Source: Bacteroidales bacterium
GTDB lineage: Bacteria; Bacteroidota; Bacteroidia; Bacteroidales; UBA932
DNA: 58,700 nucleotides
Direction of reading: 5' to 3'
Assembly: GCA_017549505.1 (NCBI GenBank)
Contig: JAFYUS010000037.1
Coordinates: 1 to 58,700, forward strand
Under the pieces are notes generated by a model, which saw only the letters and a list, made by a program, of their open reading frames with translations, was not told the DNA's origin and did no database searches. Made by a program: the position numbers and the translations under genes. Positions 50,241 through 58,700 of this stretch are shown in pieces. The number at the start of each line of letters is the position of its first letter. The stretch's first letter is position 1.

Positions 50241-53093
50241 ATGAAAACTAAACTGACCTTTTTGTCATTTATTGCTCTTGCAGTTATGAGCGCTTGTACC
50301 GGAACTGTAAGACAGGATGAGAACGGTGTTATCGTGAAGGTGCAGCAGCCGGTGGAAAATGGTCCTGCCCTTGTCCGACTTGAAGTGATGGGCGAGAAAC
50401 TGATCCGTGTTTCTGCTACTCCGGAAAAGAAGTTTGCAGATCCGCAGAGCCTTGTTGTCCTTCCTGTTACTGAAGAGACTGCGTTTGAGGTTACTCAGGA
50501 CGGAGAGACCGTGACCGTATCTACGTCAGCAGTCAAGGCTAATGTATGTACTGCGACAGGTGCCGTATGGTTCACTGACCTTGAAGGCAATGTGATCCTT
50601 GCAGAGCAGAGCGGTGGGGGAAAGACATTTGAGCCTATAGAAGTTGAAGGAACCCATGGATATTCATTCCGTCAGGTTTTTGAATCTCCAGAAGATGAGG
50701 CTTTCTATGGTCTTGGACAGCATCAGGCAGATGAATTTAACTACAAAGGCAAGAATGAACAGCTTTTCCAATATAATACGAAGGTGTCAGTTCCTTTCAT
50801 AGTCTCCAACAAGGGCTATGGTGTACTTATGGACAGCTATTCCATCATGCGTTTCGGTAATCCTCAGGATTACAAGCAGTTGGGAGAAGTATTCAAGCTT
50901 TATAACAAGGATGGAAAGGAAGGATGCCTTACAGGTATATATGATCCTGCAGATGGAGAGACGGTTGTCAGAGACGAGCCAAAGATCTATTTCGAACACC
51001 TTGTGGCACCTGAAATGGCCAAGGTTGTCAATCTTCCTGAGGATTTCCAGTTCTTCAACTCCAAGGTAAGATATGAAGGATCGATCGAGGCTCCTGCTAC
51101 AGGAGAGTATCAGTTCATCCTTTACTATGCGGGTTATACGACTGTCAATATCGACGGCAAGGAAGTCGTTCCTGAGCGTTGGAGAACAGCCTGGAACCCG
51201 AATGCATATAAGTTTACCGTAAGTCTCGAAGCCGGCAAGAAAGTGCCTCTTTCGATCGACTGGCAGCCGGATGGTGGAGTTTCATACTGCGGCCTCCGCG
51301 TTTATGACGTAGTTGATCCGGTAGAACAGGCAAAGCACTCATGGTGGAGCGAGATGAGCAAGCAGATGGACTGGTATTTCATCGCAGGTGACGATATGGA
51401 TGAGATCATCAGCGGTTACAGAACCCTTACCGGAAAAGCCCAGATCATGCCTAAGTGGGCCATGGGATACTGGCAGAGCCGCGAGCGCTACAAGACATCA
51501 ACTGAGATGATCGAGGCTCTCGAAGGATTCCGCAAGAGAAACATTCCTATCGACAATATCGTGATGGACTGGAGCCATTGGGAAGAGGATGCATGGGGTA
51601 GCCACGAATTCGACCCTGCAAGATTCCCGGATCCAAAGGCTATGGTGGATTCGATCCATAACATGGGAGGCCGTATGATGATTTCTGTATGGCCTAAGTT
51701 CTATATTGATACAGAACACTATAAGGAACTCAACGATAAGGGTTGGATGTATAACAAGGCCAACGAGGACGGTATCCGTGACTGGATCGGCCAGGGTTAT
51801 CTCTACGGCTTCTATGATGCATATGCCCCAGGTGCCCGCGAGCTCTTCTGGAAACAGATGTATGACCACTACTATCCTCTCGGAATCGATGCATGGTGGA
51901 TGGATGCATCAGAACCTAACGTGCGTGACTGTACTGACATGGATTACAGGAAGGCTCTCTGTGGCCCTACTGCGCTCGGATCGTCTACAGAGTATTTCAA
52001 TACATATTCTATCGTAAACGCGGACGCTATCTATAATGGTCAGCGCGGAGTCGATCCGGACAAGCGCGTATTTCTGCTTACACGAAGCGGATTTGCTGGC
52101 CTTCAGAGATATTCTACAGCTACATGGAGCGGCGATATCGCGACAAGATGGGAGGATATGAAGGCTCAGATTTCAGCCGGTCTTAATTTCGCCATCAGCG
52201 GTATTCCATACTGGACAATGGACATCGGAGGATTCAGTGTCGAGAACAGATTCGTGGCTGGTCAGGAAATCTACAACCGTACAGGCCGCGAGAACGAGGA
52301 CCAGAAGGAATGGAGAGAACTCAATACACGTTGGTTCCAGTTCGGAGCCTTCTGTCCGCTCTTCCGTGCTCACGGCCAGTATCCTTTCCGCGAACCTTGG
52401 GAAATCGCTCCGGAAGGACATCCTGCATACGAATCCATCGTGTACTATACGAAACTCCGTTATACTCTCATGCCTTATATCTACTCTCTCGCAGGTAAGA
52501 CATGGTTCGAGGACTATACCATCATGCGTCCTCTGGTAATGGACTTCCTTGGTGACAAGAAGGTTGAGAACATAGGTGATACCTATATGTTCGGTCCTGC
52601 ATTCCTTGTCGCTCCGGTTTATGAGTACGGAGCACGCAAGCGTGATGTCTACTTCCCTGAGTCTGCAGGATGGTATGACTTCTACAGCAACAAGTTCTAT
52701 GCAGCAGGTGTAGAGAAGACAGTTGATGCTCCTTATGGCAGGATGCCTCTGTATGTACGTGCCGGTTCTATCGTTCCTTGCGGACCTGAGATCCAGTGGA
52801 CTGACCAGAAGCAGGCTGATGTGATCGACCTTTATGTATATCAGGGCGCAGATGCCGAATTCACACTGTACGAGGACGAGAACGTCAACTATAATTATGA
52901 GAAGGGTGCTTATGCTACTATTCAGTTCGATTACGATGAAGCTGCAAAGACCTTGAAGATTGCCGGTCGCAAGGGCGAGTTCCCTGGAATGCTCAAGGAG
53001 CGCGTGTTCAATGTCATACCTGTTTCAAAGGACGGAAAGGGCAAGGCACATGTGGTGAAATATGATGGAACAGCGACTGTGGTCGCACTCTGA
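50241..53093 (+). CDS. GH31 glycosidase lipoprotein with PA14 insert, probable alpha-xylosidase
   Basis: The 950-residue protein has its lipobox at MSAC (Cys19). The GH31 barrel includes nucleophile Asp555 in WWMDASEP and acid/base Asp632 in WSGDI. A PA14-like insert lies at about 245-360 (GSIEAPATGEYQFILYYAGYTTVNIDGKEV), as in characterised bacterial alpha-xylosidases. Alpha-xylosidases remove alpha-linked xylose from xyloglucan or from branched side chains of complex xylans; here the neighbours favour xylan. Alpha-glucosidase activity is a less likely alternative. It starts one base after the GH43 stop codon. Confidence 0.9.
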   Translation: MKTKLTFLSFIALAVMSACTGTVRQDENGVIVKVQQPVENGPALVRLEVMGEKLIRVSATPEKKFADPQSLVVLPVTEETAFEVTQDGETVTVSTSAVKANVCTATGAVWFTDLEGNVILAEQSGGGKTFEPIEVEGTHGYSFRQVFESPEDEAFYGLGQHQADEFNYKGKNEQLFQYNTKVSVPFIVSNKGYGVLMDSYSIMRFGNPQDYKQLGEVFKLYNKDGKEGCLTGIYDPADGETVVRDEPKIYFEHLVAPEMAKVVNLPEDFQFFNSKVRYEGSIEAPATGEYQFILYYAGYTTVNIDGKEVVPERWRTAWNPNAYKFTVSLEAGKKVPLSIDWQPDGGVSYCGLRVYDVVDPVEQAKHSWWSEMSKQMDWYFIAGDDMDEIISGYRTLTGKAQIMPKWAMGYWQSRERYKTSTEMIEALEGFRKRNIPIDNIVMDWSHWEEDAWGSHEFDPARFPDPKAMVDSIHNMGGRMMISVWPKFYIDTEHYKELNDKGWMYNKANEDGIRDWIGQGYLYGFYDAYAPGARELFWKQMYDHYYPLGIDAWWMDASEPNVRDCTDMDYRKALCGPTALGSSTEYFNTYSIVNADAIYNGQRGVDPDKRVFLLTRSGFAGLQRYSTATWSGDIATRWEDMKAQISAGLNFAISGIPYWTMDIGGFSVENRFVAGQEIYNRTGRENEDQKEWRELNTRWFQFGAFCPLFRAHGQYPFREPWEIAPEGHPAYESIVYYTKLRYTLMPYIYSLAGKTWFEDYTIMRPLVMDFLGDKKVENIGDTYMFGPAFLVAPVYEYGARKRDVYFPESAGWYDFYSNKFYAAGVEKTVDAPYGRMPLYVRAGSIVPCGPEIQWTDQKQADVIDLYVYQGADAEFTLYEDENVNYNYEKGAYATIQFDYDEAAKTLKIAGRKGEFPGMLKERVFNVIPVSKDGKGKAHVVKYDGTATVVAL

Positions 53094-53122
53094 TAATGGG
53101 AAGAATTCTTAATTGATGTAAA

Positions 53123-55582
53123 ATGAAGCGGATATTGTTTTTGCTTGCCTTGACGGCAGCAGCATGCACCTCAGAAGAAGAGACAGATCTGAAACTATGG
53201 TATGATGAACCTGCAGGACAGTGGGTTGAGGCTCTTCCTGTCGGTAACGGAAGGCTTGGAGCCATGGTCTTCGGCGGACCGTCAATGGAAAGGCTGCAGC
53301 TCAATGAAGAGACTGTATGGGCCGGACAGCCAAACAGCAATGCCAATCCGAATATTGAGGACGGGGCATTGGACCGTATCCGCGAGCTGATCTTCGAAGG
53401 CAAGTACAGAGCAGCGCAGGATATGGTCGATCAGAAGATATTCTACAGGGTCAATCATGGAATGCCTTATCAGGCAATCGGTGACTTTCTTATCGAATTC
53501 CCCGGCCATGAGGAATACTCGGATTATTATCGTGATCTCGATATATCTGACGCAACCGCGTCCGTAAGGTATACTGTCGACGGTACCGTGTATGAAAGGG
53601 AAGTGATTACTGCTTTTGCCGATGATGTCATGGCTGTAAAGCTCTCTGCATCAGAGAAGGGCAAGATTACCTTCAACTCGTCTTTCGCTTCTCCTCACAA
53701 GATCCATTCTGTTACAGTTGAAGATGGCGATCTCGTGCTGAGGGGACGTACCGGAGATCATGAAGGCCTCGAGGGCAAGGTGAATTTCGTTACTCGCGCA
53801 AGGGTCATCCACAAAGGAGGTTCGCTTTCCGAATCATCGGAAGGACTTTCGCTGGAAGGAGCCGATGAAGCATATGTGCTGATATCTACAGGTACCAATT
53901 TCACTGATTACAAGACCCTTGATGCTGATCCTGAAAAGGAAGCGAAGGAAATCCTCGATGCTGCATCCGCAAAGACATATGCTGCAATGAGAAAAGCTCA
54001 CGTCAAGGAATATCAGAAGTATTTCAACCGTGTCGGTCTTGATCTGGGTTCGACTCCTGCGGCTTCTGCCACTACTGATGTGAGAGTCAAGGATTTTGCA
54101 TCCGGCGATGACCCGCAGCTGGTTGAACTGTATTTCCAGTTCGGACGATATCTTCTTATCTGCAGTTCGCAGCCTGGCGGTCAGCCTGCCAATCTTCAGG
54201 GCATCTGGGCGGACGGGCTCTATCCTGCCTGGGACAGCAAATATACTACTAACATCAACGTGGAGATGAACTATTGGCCCGCAGAGATAGCAAATCTCTC
54301 CGAACTTCATGAACCGTTCATAAAGATGGTCAGCGAGGTCGCGCAGACCGGTGCAGAGACAGCGAAGACCATGTACGGCGCGCGCGGTTGGGTCCTCCAT
54401 CACAATACTGACATCTGGAGAATTACCGGACCGGTCGATTTCGCGGCATCAGGAATGTGGCCTACTGGCGGAGCATGGTTCTGCCGCCATCTCTGGGAGC
54501 ATTACCTCCATACCGGTGACATGGACTTCCTTGCGCAGGTCTATCCGCTGATGAAGGGAGCTGCCGAATTCTTCGTTGACTTCATGATTGAAGAACCTGA
54601 GCATGGCTGGATGGTGGTCGCACCTTCCAATTCGCCTGAAAACGCATTTATGCGTGATCCAGGCGATGTCACCGTCTGTGCAGGAACTACCATGGACAAC
54701 CAGATGGTGTCGGAACTGTTTACCAATGTCATTGCCGCTTCCAGCCTTCTTGAGGCTGACGAAGCCTTTTCAGATACTCTTGCAGTGTTGAAGTCAAAGA
54801 TGGCTCCGATGCAGATAGGCAAGCATGCACAGCTTCAGGAATGGATGTACGACTGGGACAATCCGAATGACCATCATCGTCATGTCTCCCACTTGTACGG
54901 CCTCTTCCCTGGCAACCAGATATCTCCTTGGAGGACTCCTGAGCTCTTTGCTGCAGCACGTAATTCGCTCAACTATCGCGGCGATCCTGCAACAGGATGG
55001 TCAATGGGATGGAAGGTATGCCTTTGGGCCCGCCTTCTTGATGGAAACAGGGCATACAAGCTCATAACCGATCAGCTGAGTCCTGCCGGAAGTACCGGCT
55101 TCTGGGGCAAAGGCGGCACATATCCGAATCTCTTCGATGCCCATCCGCCGTTCCAGATCGACGGCAACTTCGGCTGTACAGCCGGAATCGCCGAGATGCT
55201 GCTGCAGAGCCACGACGGAGCGGTACATGTCCTTCCGTCGGTTCCCGACAGATGGAAGGACGGCAAGGTCAGCGGCCTTGTCGCCAGAGGCGGATTCATT
55301 GTGGACATAGAGTGGAAGGATGGTAAGATCTCATACATGAAGGTCAAGTCGACGCTCGGCGGAAATCTCCGCCTCAGGTCGGAAGACGCCCTTGCCATGA
55401 AGAACGGCAAGGCCCTCGCCATCGCAGAGGGCGAGAATGTCAATCCGTATTTTGCTGTTCCGGATACAGCACAGCCGCTTGTCTCTCCGGAGGCTGGTCT
55501 TGAACTGGTGGCGATGCCTTATACCTATATATATGATGTTCCTACCGAGGCAGGAAAGGAATATGTGTTTGTAGCAAGGTAA
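53123..55582 (+). CDS. GH95 glycosidase lipoprotein (alpha-L-fucosidase or alpha-L-galactosidase)
   Basis: The 819-residue protein has its lipobox at AAAC (Cys15). The N-terminal beta domain begins [25 protein letters not shown], the typical GH95 start. The (alpha/alpha)6 barrel carries [18 protein letters not shown], general acid Glu506 in SNSPENAF, and Asp680 in QIDGNFG. GH95 enzymes use an asparagine-activated water to remove terminal alpha-1,2-linked L-fucose; some Bacteroides xylan-locus members prefer L-galactose, found in corn xylan side chains. The setting favours the second activity, as inference. It follows the GH31 gene by 29 bases and precedes the regulator by three. Confidence 0.9.
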   Translation: MKRILFLLALTAAACTSEEETDLKLWYDEPAGQWVEALPVGNGRLGAMVFGGPSMERLQLNEETVWAGQPNSNANPNIEDGALDRIRELIFEGKYRAAQDMVDQKIFYRVNHGMPYQAIGDFLIEFPGHEEYSDYYRDLDISDATASVRYTVDGTVYEREVITAFADDVMAVKLSASEKGKITFNSSFASPHKIHSVTVEDGDLVLRGRTGDHEGLEGKVNFVTRARVIHKGGSLSESSEGLSLEGADEAYVLISTGTNFTDYKTLDADPEKEAKEILDAASAKTYAAMRKAHVKEYQKYFNRVGLDLGSTPAASATTDVRVKDFASGDDPQLVELYFQFGRYLLICSSQPGGQPANLQGIWADGLYPAWDSKYTTNINVEMNYWPAEIANLSELHEPFIKMVSEVAQTGAETAKTMYGARGWVLHHNTDIWRITGPVDFAASGMWPTGGAWFCRHLWEHYLHTGDMDFLAQVYPLMKGAAEFFVDFMIEEPEHGWMVVAPSNSPENAFMRDPGDVTVCAGTTMDNQMVSELFTNVIAASSLLEADEAFSDTLAVLKSKMAPMQIGKHAQLQEWMYDWDNPNDHHRHVSHLYGLFPGNQISPWRTPELFAAARNSLNYRGDPATGWSMGWKVCLWARLLDGNRAYKLITDQLSPAGSTGFWGKGGTYPNLFDAHPPFQIDGNFGCTAGIAEMLLQSHDGAVHVLPSVPDRWKDGKVSGLVARGGFIVDIEWKDGKISYMKVKSTLGGNLRLRSEDALAMKNGKALAIAEGENVNPYFAVPDTAQPLVSPEAGLELVAMPYTYIYDVPTEAGKEYVFVAR

Positions 55583-55585
55583 GCC

Positions 55586-56323
55586 ATGGGCGATAATGTA
55601 CAGACCAATTCGGCGATTTCGGTCGATTGTGTGATCTTCGGTTTTGACGGAGTCAACATCAAGGTCCTGCTTGTGCGCAGGCGCACGGCAGACCCATTGT
55701 ATCATGACCGGGAGCTTAAGCTCCCCGGTGCCATGATACGGGAGAATGAGACTCTGCCGGAAGCTGCGGCAAGAGTGCTTGAAGGCAGCACAGGACTGAA
55801 AGACATATATCTTAAGCAGACGGCAATATTCTCTGATCCGAAGCGTGTCGATGAGTCGGAGCTTGACTGGATAGGGAAGTATCACGGTATCCATACGGTC
55901 AGGGTCGTCACTGTAGGTTATTATGCTCTGGTGAAACTTGACCAGGGTATGATCAATTATACACGACGTCAGGGAGCAGTATGGATGAATGTAGATGATA
56001 TCCATAACCTCATAATGGACCATATGGACATTCTTTCTGATGCACTGACCGTGCTTCAGAAAGATATCCTTTGGTCACCGATCGCTTTCAAGCTTCTTCC
56101 TAAGAAGTTTACCGTACGCCAGCTGCAGAATCTTTTGGAGGCTGTATTCGGTATCGAGATCGATAACCGTAACTTCAGAAAGAAGCTCTTCGCTTCCGGC
56201 ATTCTGATAGAAACAGGGGAAATGGAGAAGAATGTGAGCCATAAGCCGGCCAGACTATATACCGTAAACAAGAATGCCGTGGGCAAGAAAAAGCCGGATG
56301 TAGTAAAAATCTTTACAATTTAA
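55586..56323 (+). CDS. xylR: NrtR-type regulator of xylose use (Nudix sensor domain + winged helix)
   Basis: The 245-residue cytoplasmic protein has an N-terminal Nudix-like domain (about 8-150) and a C-terminal winged-helix DNA-binding domain (about 155-235, FTVRQLQNLLEAVFGIEIDNRNFRKKL). The Nudix box is degenerate: the glycine and three glutamates of GX5EX7REUXEEXGU are mostly lost in AMIRENETLPEAAARVLEGS, so it should bind a ligand instead of hydrolysing one. In Bacteroides, relatives next to xylB-xylA repress xylose genes and respond to sugar. Here it ends 129 bases before xylB, with a repeat in the gap that may be its operator. Confidence 0.85.
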   Translation: MGDNVQTNSAISVDCVIFGFDGVNIKVLLVRRRTADPLYHDRELKLPGAMIRENETLPEAAARVLEGSTGLKDIYLKQTAIFSDPKRVDESELDWIGKYHGIHTVRVVTVGYYALVKLDQGMINYTRRQGAVWMNVDDIHNLIMDHMDILSDALTVLQKDILWSPIAFKLLPKKFTVRQLQNLLEAVFGIEIDNRNFRKKLFASGILIETGEMEKNVSHKPARLYTVNKNAVGKKKPDVVKIFTI

Positions 56324-56331
56324 TTGCTGTA

Positions 56332-56358
56332 AGTGTCTGATATATAGTGTCTGATATA
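56332..56358 (+). repeat. Two tandem copies of AGTGTCTGATATA (candidate XylR operator)
   Basis: The copies at 56332-56344 and 56346-56358 are identical, with a period of 14 bases. They lie 53 bases upstream of the -7 box of xylB, where a regulator site would be expected. No other copy was noticed in the window. Confidence 0.55.
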
Positions 56359-56410
56359 GATACTTAGCGTAATTTTGGTACAATCATGTGAATCTATTGC
56401 ATCTTTTTTA

Positions 56411-56418
56411 TAAATTTG
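56411..56418 (+). promoter_or_regulatory. xylB-xylA promoter -7 box
   Basis: TAAATTTG fits TAnnTTTG and lies 34 bases upstream of the xylB ATG. No clear -33 box is seen. Confidence 0.55.
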
Positions 56419-56452
56419 CATTGATGTATTAAAAATCACTAAAGCTAAAACT

Positions 56453-57925
56453 ATGTATCTATTAGGTTACGATATCGGAAGTTCGTCAGTTAAGGCGAGC
56501 ATCGTGGATGCAGAAAGCGGAAAATGCGCTGCATCAGCATTTTATCCAAAGTCAGAGGCTCCTATCATCGCTGTGAAGAAGGGATGGGCAGAGCAGGAAC
56601 CAGCTTCATGGTGGGAATATCTCAAGCAGGCTACAGCCGACATCCTCGCTGCTTCAGGAGCAGATCCTAAAGATATCAAGGCTATCGGTATCTCTTATCA
56701 GATGCATGGTCTTGTCTGTGTGGACAAGGATATGAACGTGCTTCGTCCTTCAATCATCTGGTGTGACTCTCGCGCTGTTCCTTACGGCCAGAACGCATTC
56801 GACACGCTCGGCCACGAGAACTGCCTCTCGCATCTTCTCAACTCTCCGGGTAACTTTACTGCATCGAAGCTTGCATGGGTAAAGGAAAACGAACCTGAAC
56901 TCTATGCCAAGATATATAAGATCATGCTTCCTGGCGATTATATCGCGATGAAGCTCAGCGGCGAGATCTGCACTACAGTGTCAGGACTTTCCGAGGGAAT
57001 GTTCTGGGACTTCAAGGAGAATTCAGTGTCAAAGATGCTTCTTGACTACTACGGCATCGACGCATCGCTCATTCCTGAGATCCGTCCTACATTCTCGGAG
57101 CAGGGCAGGGTAAGCGCAGCAGCTGCTGCAGAACTCGGACTCGCTGAAGGAACTCCTATCACATACCGTGGCGGTGACCAGCCTAACAACGCTCTTTCGC
57201 TCAACGTGTTCAACCCTGGCGAAATCGCTTCTACAGCAGGTACATCAGGCGTTGTCTACGGAGTCCTCGGAGATGTGAACTATGATCCTAAATCACGTGT
57301 GAATACATTTGCACATGTCAACCATACTGCAGAACAGACACGCCTCGGTGTTCTCCTCTGCATCAACGGTACAGGTATCCTCAATTCATGGATGAAGAGA
57401 AACGTTGCTTCGGAAGGAATCTCTTATGCTGATATGAATGATGTAGCTGCCCAGGCCCCTATAGGAAGTGCAGGAGTAAGCATCCTTCCGTTCGGTAACG
57501 GAGCAGAGCGTATGCTTGAAAACAAGGAAGTTGGAGCTTCTATCCACGGAGTGAACTTCAACGTACACAATAAGTCGCATCTTCTCCGTGCAGCTCAGGA
57601 AGGAATCGTATTCTCGTTCAAGTACGGAATCGAAGTGATGGAGCAGATGGGAATGAACGTCAGCAAGATCCACGCAGGTCATGCAAACATGTTCCTTAGC
57701 CCTATCTTCCGTGATACTCTTGCAGGAGTTACCGGCGCAGTGATCGATCTCTATGATACAGACGGTTCAGTCGGTGCAGCAAAGGGTGCGGGTATCGGAG
57801 CTGGTATCTACAAGGATAACAAGGAGGCCTTCTCAACTCTCGAGAAGCTCGCAGTCATCGAGCCGTCTGCAGCAGACGCTCAGGCTTATGCAGATGCATA
57901 TGAAACTTGGAAATCAAGATTATAA
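56453..57925 (+). CDS. xylB: Xylulokinase
   Basis: XylB phosphorylates D-xylulose to D-xylulose 5-phosphate with ATP in the cytoplasm. The 490-residue FGGY-family protein begins MYLLGYDIGSSSVKASIVD (phosphate-binding loop). It contains SYQMHGLVCVD and catalytic Asp242 in RGGDQPNNAL, then the second nucleotide-binding segment with TAGTSGVVYG and the C-terminal DTDGSVGAAKGAGIGAG. Length and motifs are normal. It is followed after 32 bases by xylA, so the two form an operon under the upstream Nudix-type regulator. Confidence 0.96.
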   Translation: MYLLGYDIGSSSVKASIVDAESGKCAASAFYPKSEAPIIAVKKGWAEQEPASWWEYLKQATADILAASGADPKDIKAIGISYQMHGLVCVDKDMNVLRPSIIWCDSRAVPYGQNAFDTLGHENCLSHLLNSPGNFTASKLAWVKENEPELYAKIYKIMLPGDYIAMKLSGEICTTVSGLSEGMFWDFKENSVSKMLLDYYGIDASLIPEIRPTFSEQGRVSAAAAAELGLAEGTPITYRGGDQPNNALSLNVFNPGEIASTAGTSGVVYGVLGDVNYDPKSRVNTFAHVNHTAEQTRLGVLLCINGTGILNSWMKRNVASEGISYADMNDVAAQAPIGSAGVSILPFGNGAERMLENKEVGASIHGVNFNVHNKSHLLRAAQEGIVFSFKYGIEVMEQMGMNVSKIHAGHANMFLSPIFRDTLAGVTGAVIDLYDTDGSVGAAKGAGIGAGIYKDNKEAFSTLEKLAVIEPSAADAQAYADAYETWKSRL

Positions 57926-57957
57926 TCATACTAACACTTTATTATTACACTTGAATT

Positions 57958-58700
57958 ATGGCAACAAAAGAATTTTTCCCTGGTATCGGTAAGATCCAGT
58001 TCGAAGGCAAGGAGAGCAAGAACCCTATGGCTTTCCGTTACTATGACGCAAACAAGGTTATCCTTGGCAAGAAGATGAGCGAGTGGCTCAAGTTCGCTAT
58101 GGCTTGGTGGCACACACTCTGCGCTGAGGGTGCTGACCAGTTCGGTGGCGGTACAAAGTCTTTCCCTTGGAACGCAGCTGCTTGCCCTGTACAGGTTGCA
58201 AAGGATAAGGTAGACGCAGGATTCGAATTCATGCAGAAGATGGGTATCGAGTACTACTGCTTCCACGATGTAGACCTCGTTGACGAGGGTGCAAATGTTG
58301 AGGAGTATGAGGCAAGACTTAAGGAAGTCGTAGCTTACCTCAAGGAGAAGCAGGCTGAGACAGGTATCAAGCTTCTTTGGGGAACAGCAAACGTATTCGG
58401 TAACAAGCGTTATATGAACGGTGCTGCTACAAACCCTGATTTCGACGTTGTTGCTCGCGCTGCCGTTCAGATCAAGAACGCTATCGACGCTACTATCGAG
58501 CTCGGCGGTCAGAACTATGTATTCTGGGGTGGCCGTGAAGGTTACATGAGCCTTCTCAACACAGACCAGAAGAGAGAGAAGGAGCACCTTGCAATGATGC
58601 TTACTCTCGCTCGTGACTACGCTCGTTCAAAGGGCTTCACAGGAACATTCCTCATCGAGCCTAAGCCAATGGAGCCTTCAAAGCACCAGTACGATGTTGA
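57958..58700 (+). CDS. xylA: Xylose isomerase, N-terminal part (gene runs off the window)
   Basis: The enzyme interconverts D-xylose and D-xylulose. The frame starts at the ATG at 57958 ([20 protein letters not shown]) and stays open to the right edge; 247 residues are present of an expected total near 440. Active-site residues visible are His103 and Asp106 in CFHDVDLV, and Glu234 and Lys236 in IEPKPMEP, both part of the metal and substrate site. The length of the N-terminal part fits class II xylose isomerase. It is co-transcribed with xylB. Confidence 0.95.
   Translation, partial: MATKEFFPGIGKIQFEGKESKNPMAFRYYDANKVILGKKMSEWLKFAMAWWHTLCAEGADQFGGGTKSFPWNAAACPVQVAKDKVDAGFEFMQKMGIEYYCFHDVDLVDEGANVEEYEARLKEVVAYLKEKQAETGIKLLWGTANVFGNKRYMNGAATNPDFDVVARAAVQIKNAIDATIELGGQNYVFWGGREGYMSLLNTDQKREKEHLAMMLTLARDYARSKGFTGTFLIEPKPMEPSKHQYDV

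Noticed and set aside
55331-56023. 230-residue open frame on the minus strand
   Set aside because: It spans the end of the GH95 gene and the Nudix domain of the regulator, both certain genes, and shows no motif.
57931-58587. 218-residue open frame on the minus strand
   Set aside because: It is antisense to xylA, which is unmistakable on the plus strand.

Overview
This window comes from a member of the order Bacteroidales, most likely a gut or rumen type. The evidence is the paired SusC/SusD outer-membrane glycan importers, a hybrid two-component regulator (HTCS), a NrtR/Nudix-type sugar regulator next to xylB-xylA, many short lipoprotein signal peptides, and promoters of the Bacteroidetes type (TAnnTTTG at -7). 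I cannot assign a genus from this sequence alone.

Layout. (1) 1-1300, minus strand: core genes, namely the start of pyruvate:ferredoxin oxidoreductase and fabD; a tRNA-Arg(CCG) gene lies beside them on the plus strand. (2) 1300-7349, minus strand: an HTCS regulator, then a large serine recombinase that sits between the regulator and the xylan operon, with a tRNA-like fragment between the two genes. (3) 7594-21230, plus strand: six genes in the order SusC-SusD-SusC-SusD-DUF1735 lipoprotein-GH10, the known Bacteroidetes xylan-utilisation (xus) arrangement. It ends in a strong terminator. The GH10 here has lost key catalytic residues. (4) 21368-32729, plus strand: two CxxCH beta-propeller lipoproteins and two DUF6057-like membrane proteins, a two-domain Rid-like protein, a GH5, a canonical GH10 xylanase and an HdeD-like membrane protein. 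(5) 32726-38474: two divergent pairs of the same kind (partner protein followed by CxxCH propeller). (6) 38667-45076: a third SusC/SusD pair with a repeat-containing surface lipoprotein, ending in a terminator. (7) 45195-56323: another DUF6057/CxxCH-propeller pair, a DUF4369 lipoprotein, GH43, GH31, GH95 and the Nudix-type regulator. (8) 56453-58700: xylB and the start of xylA.

How it fits together (inference from known families). The HTCS senses xylan oligosaccharides in the periplasm and switches on the importers. Surface GH5 and GH10 enzymes cut xylan. The SusC/D pairs import the pieces. Periplasmic GH43, GH31 and GH95 remove side chains and release monosaccharides. XylA and XylB convert xylose to xylulose 5-phosphate under the Nudix-type regulator. 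GH31 plus GH95 would suit a complex, highly decorated cereal xylan.

The least explained part is a module present five times: a lipoprotein with an N-terminal beta domain, one CxxCH site (possible covalent haem c) and PD40/TolB-like propeller repeats, each next to a DUF6057-type partner. Four partners are polytopic membrane proteins and one is a lipoprotein carrying only the C-terminal half. Four of the five propeller genes overlap the partner gene directly upstream. I regard this as the best candidate for an undescribed system.
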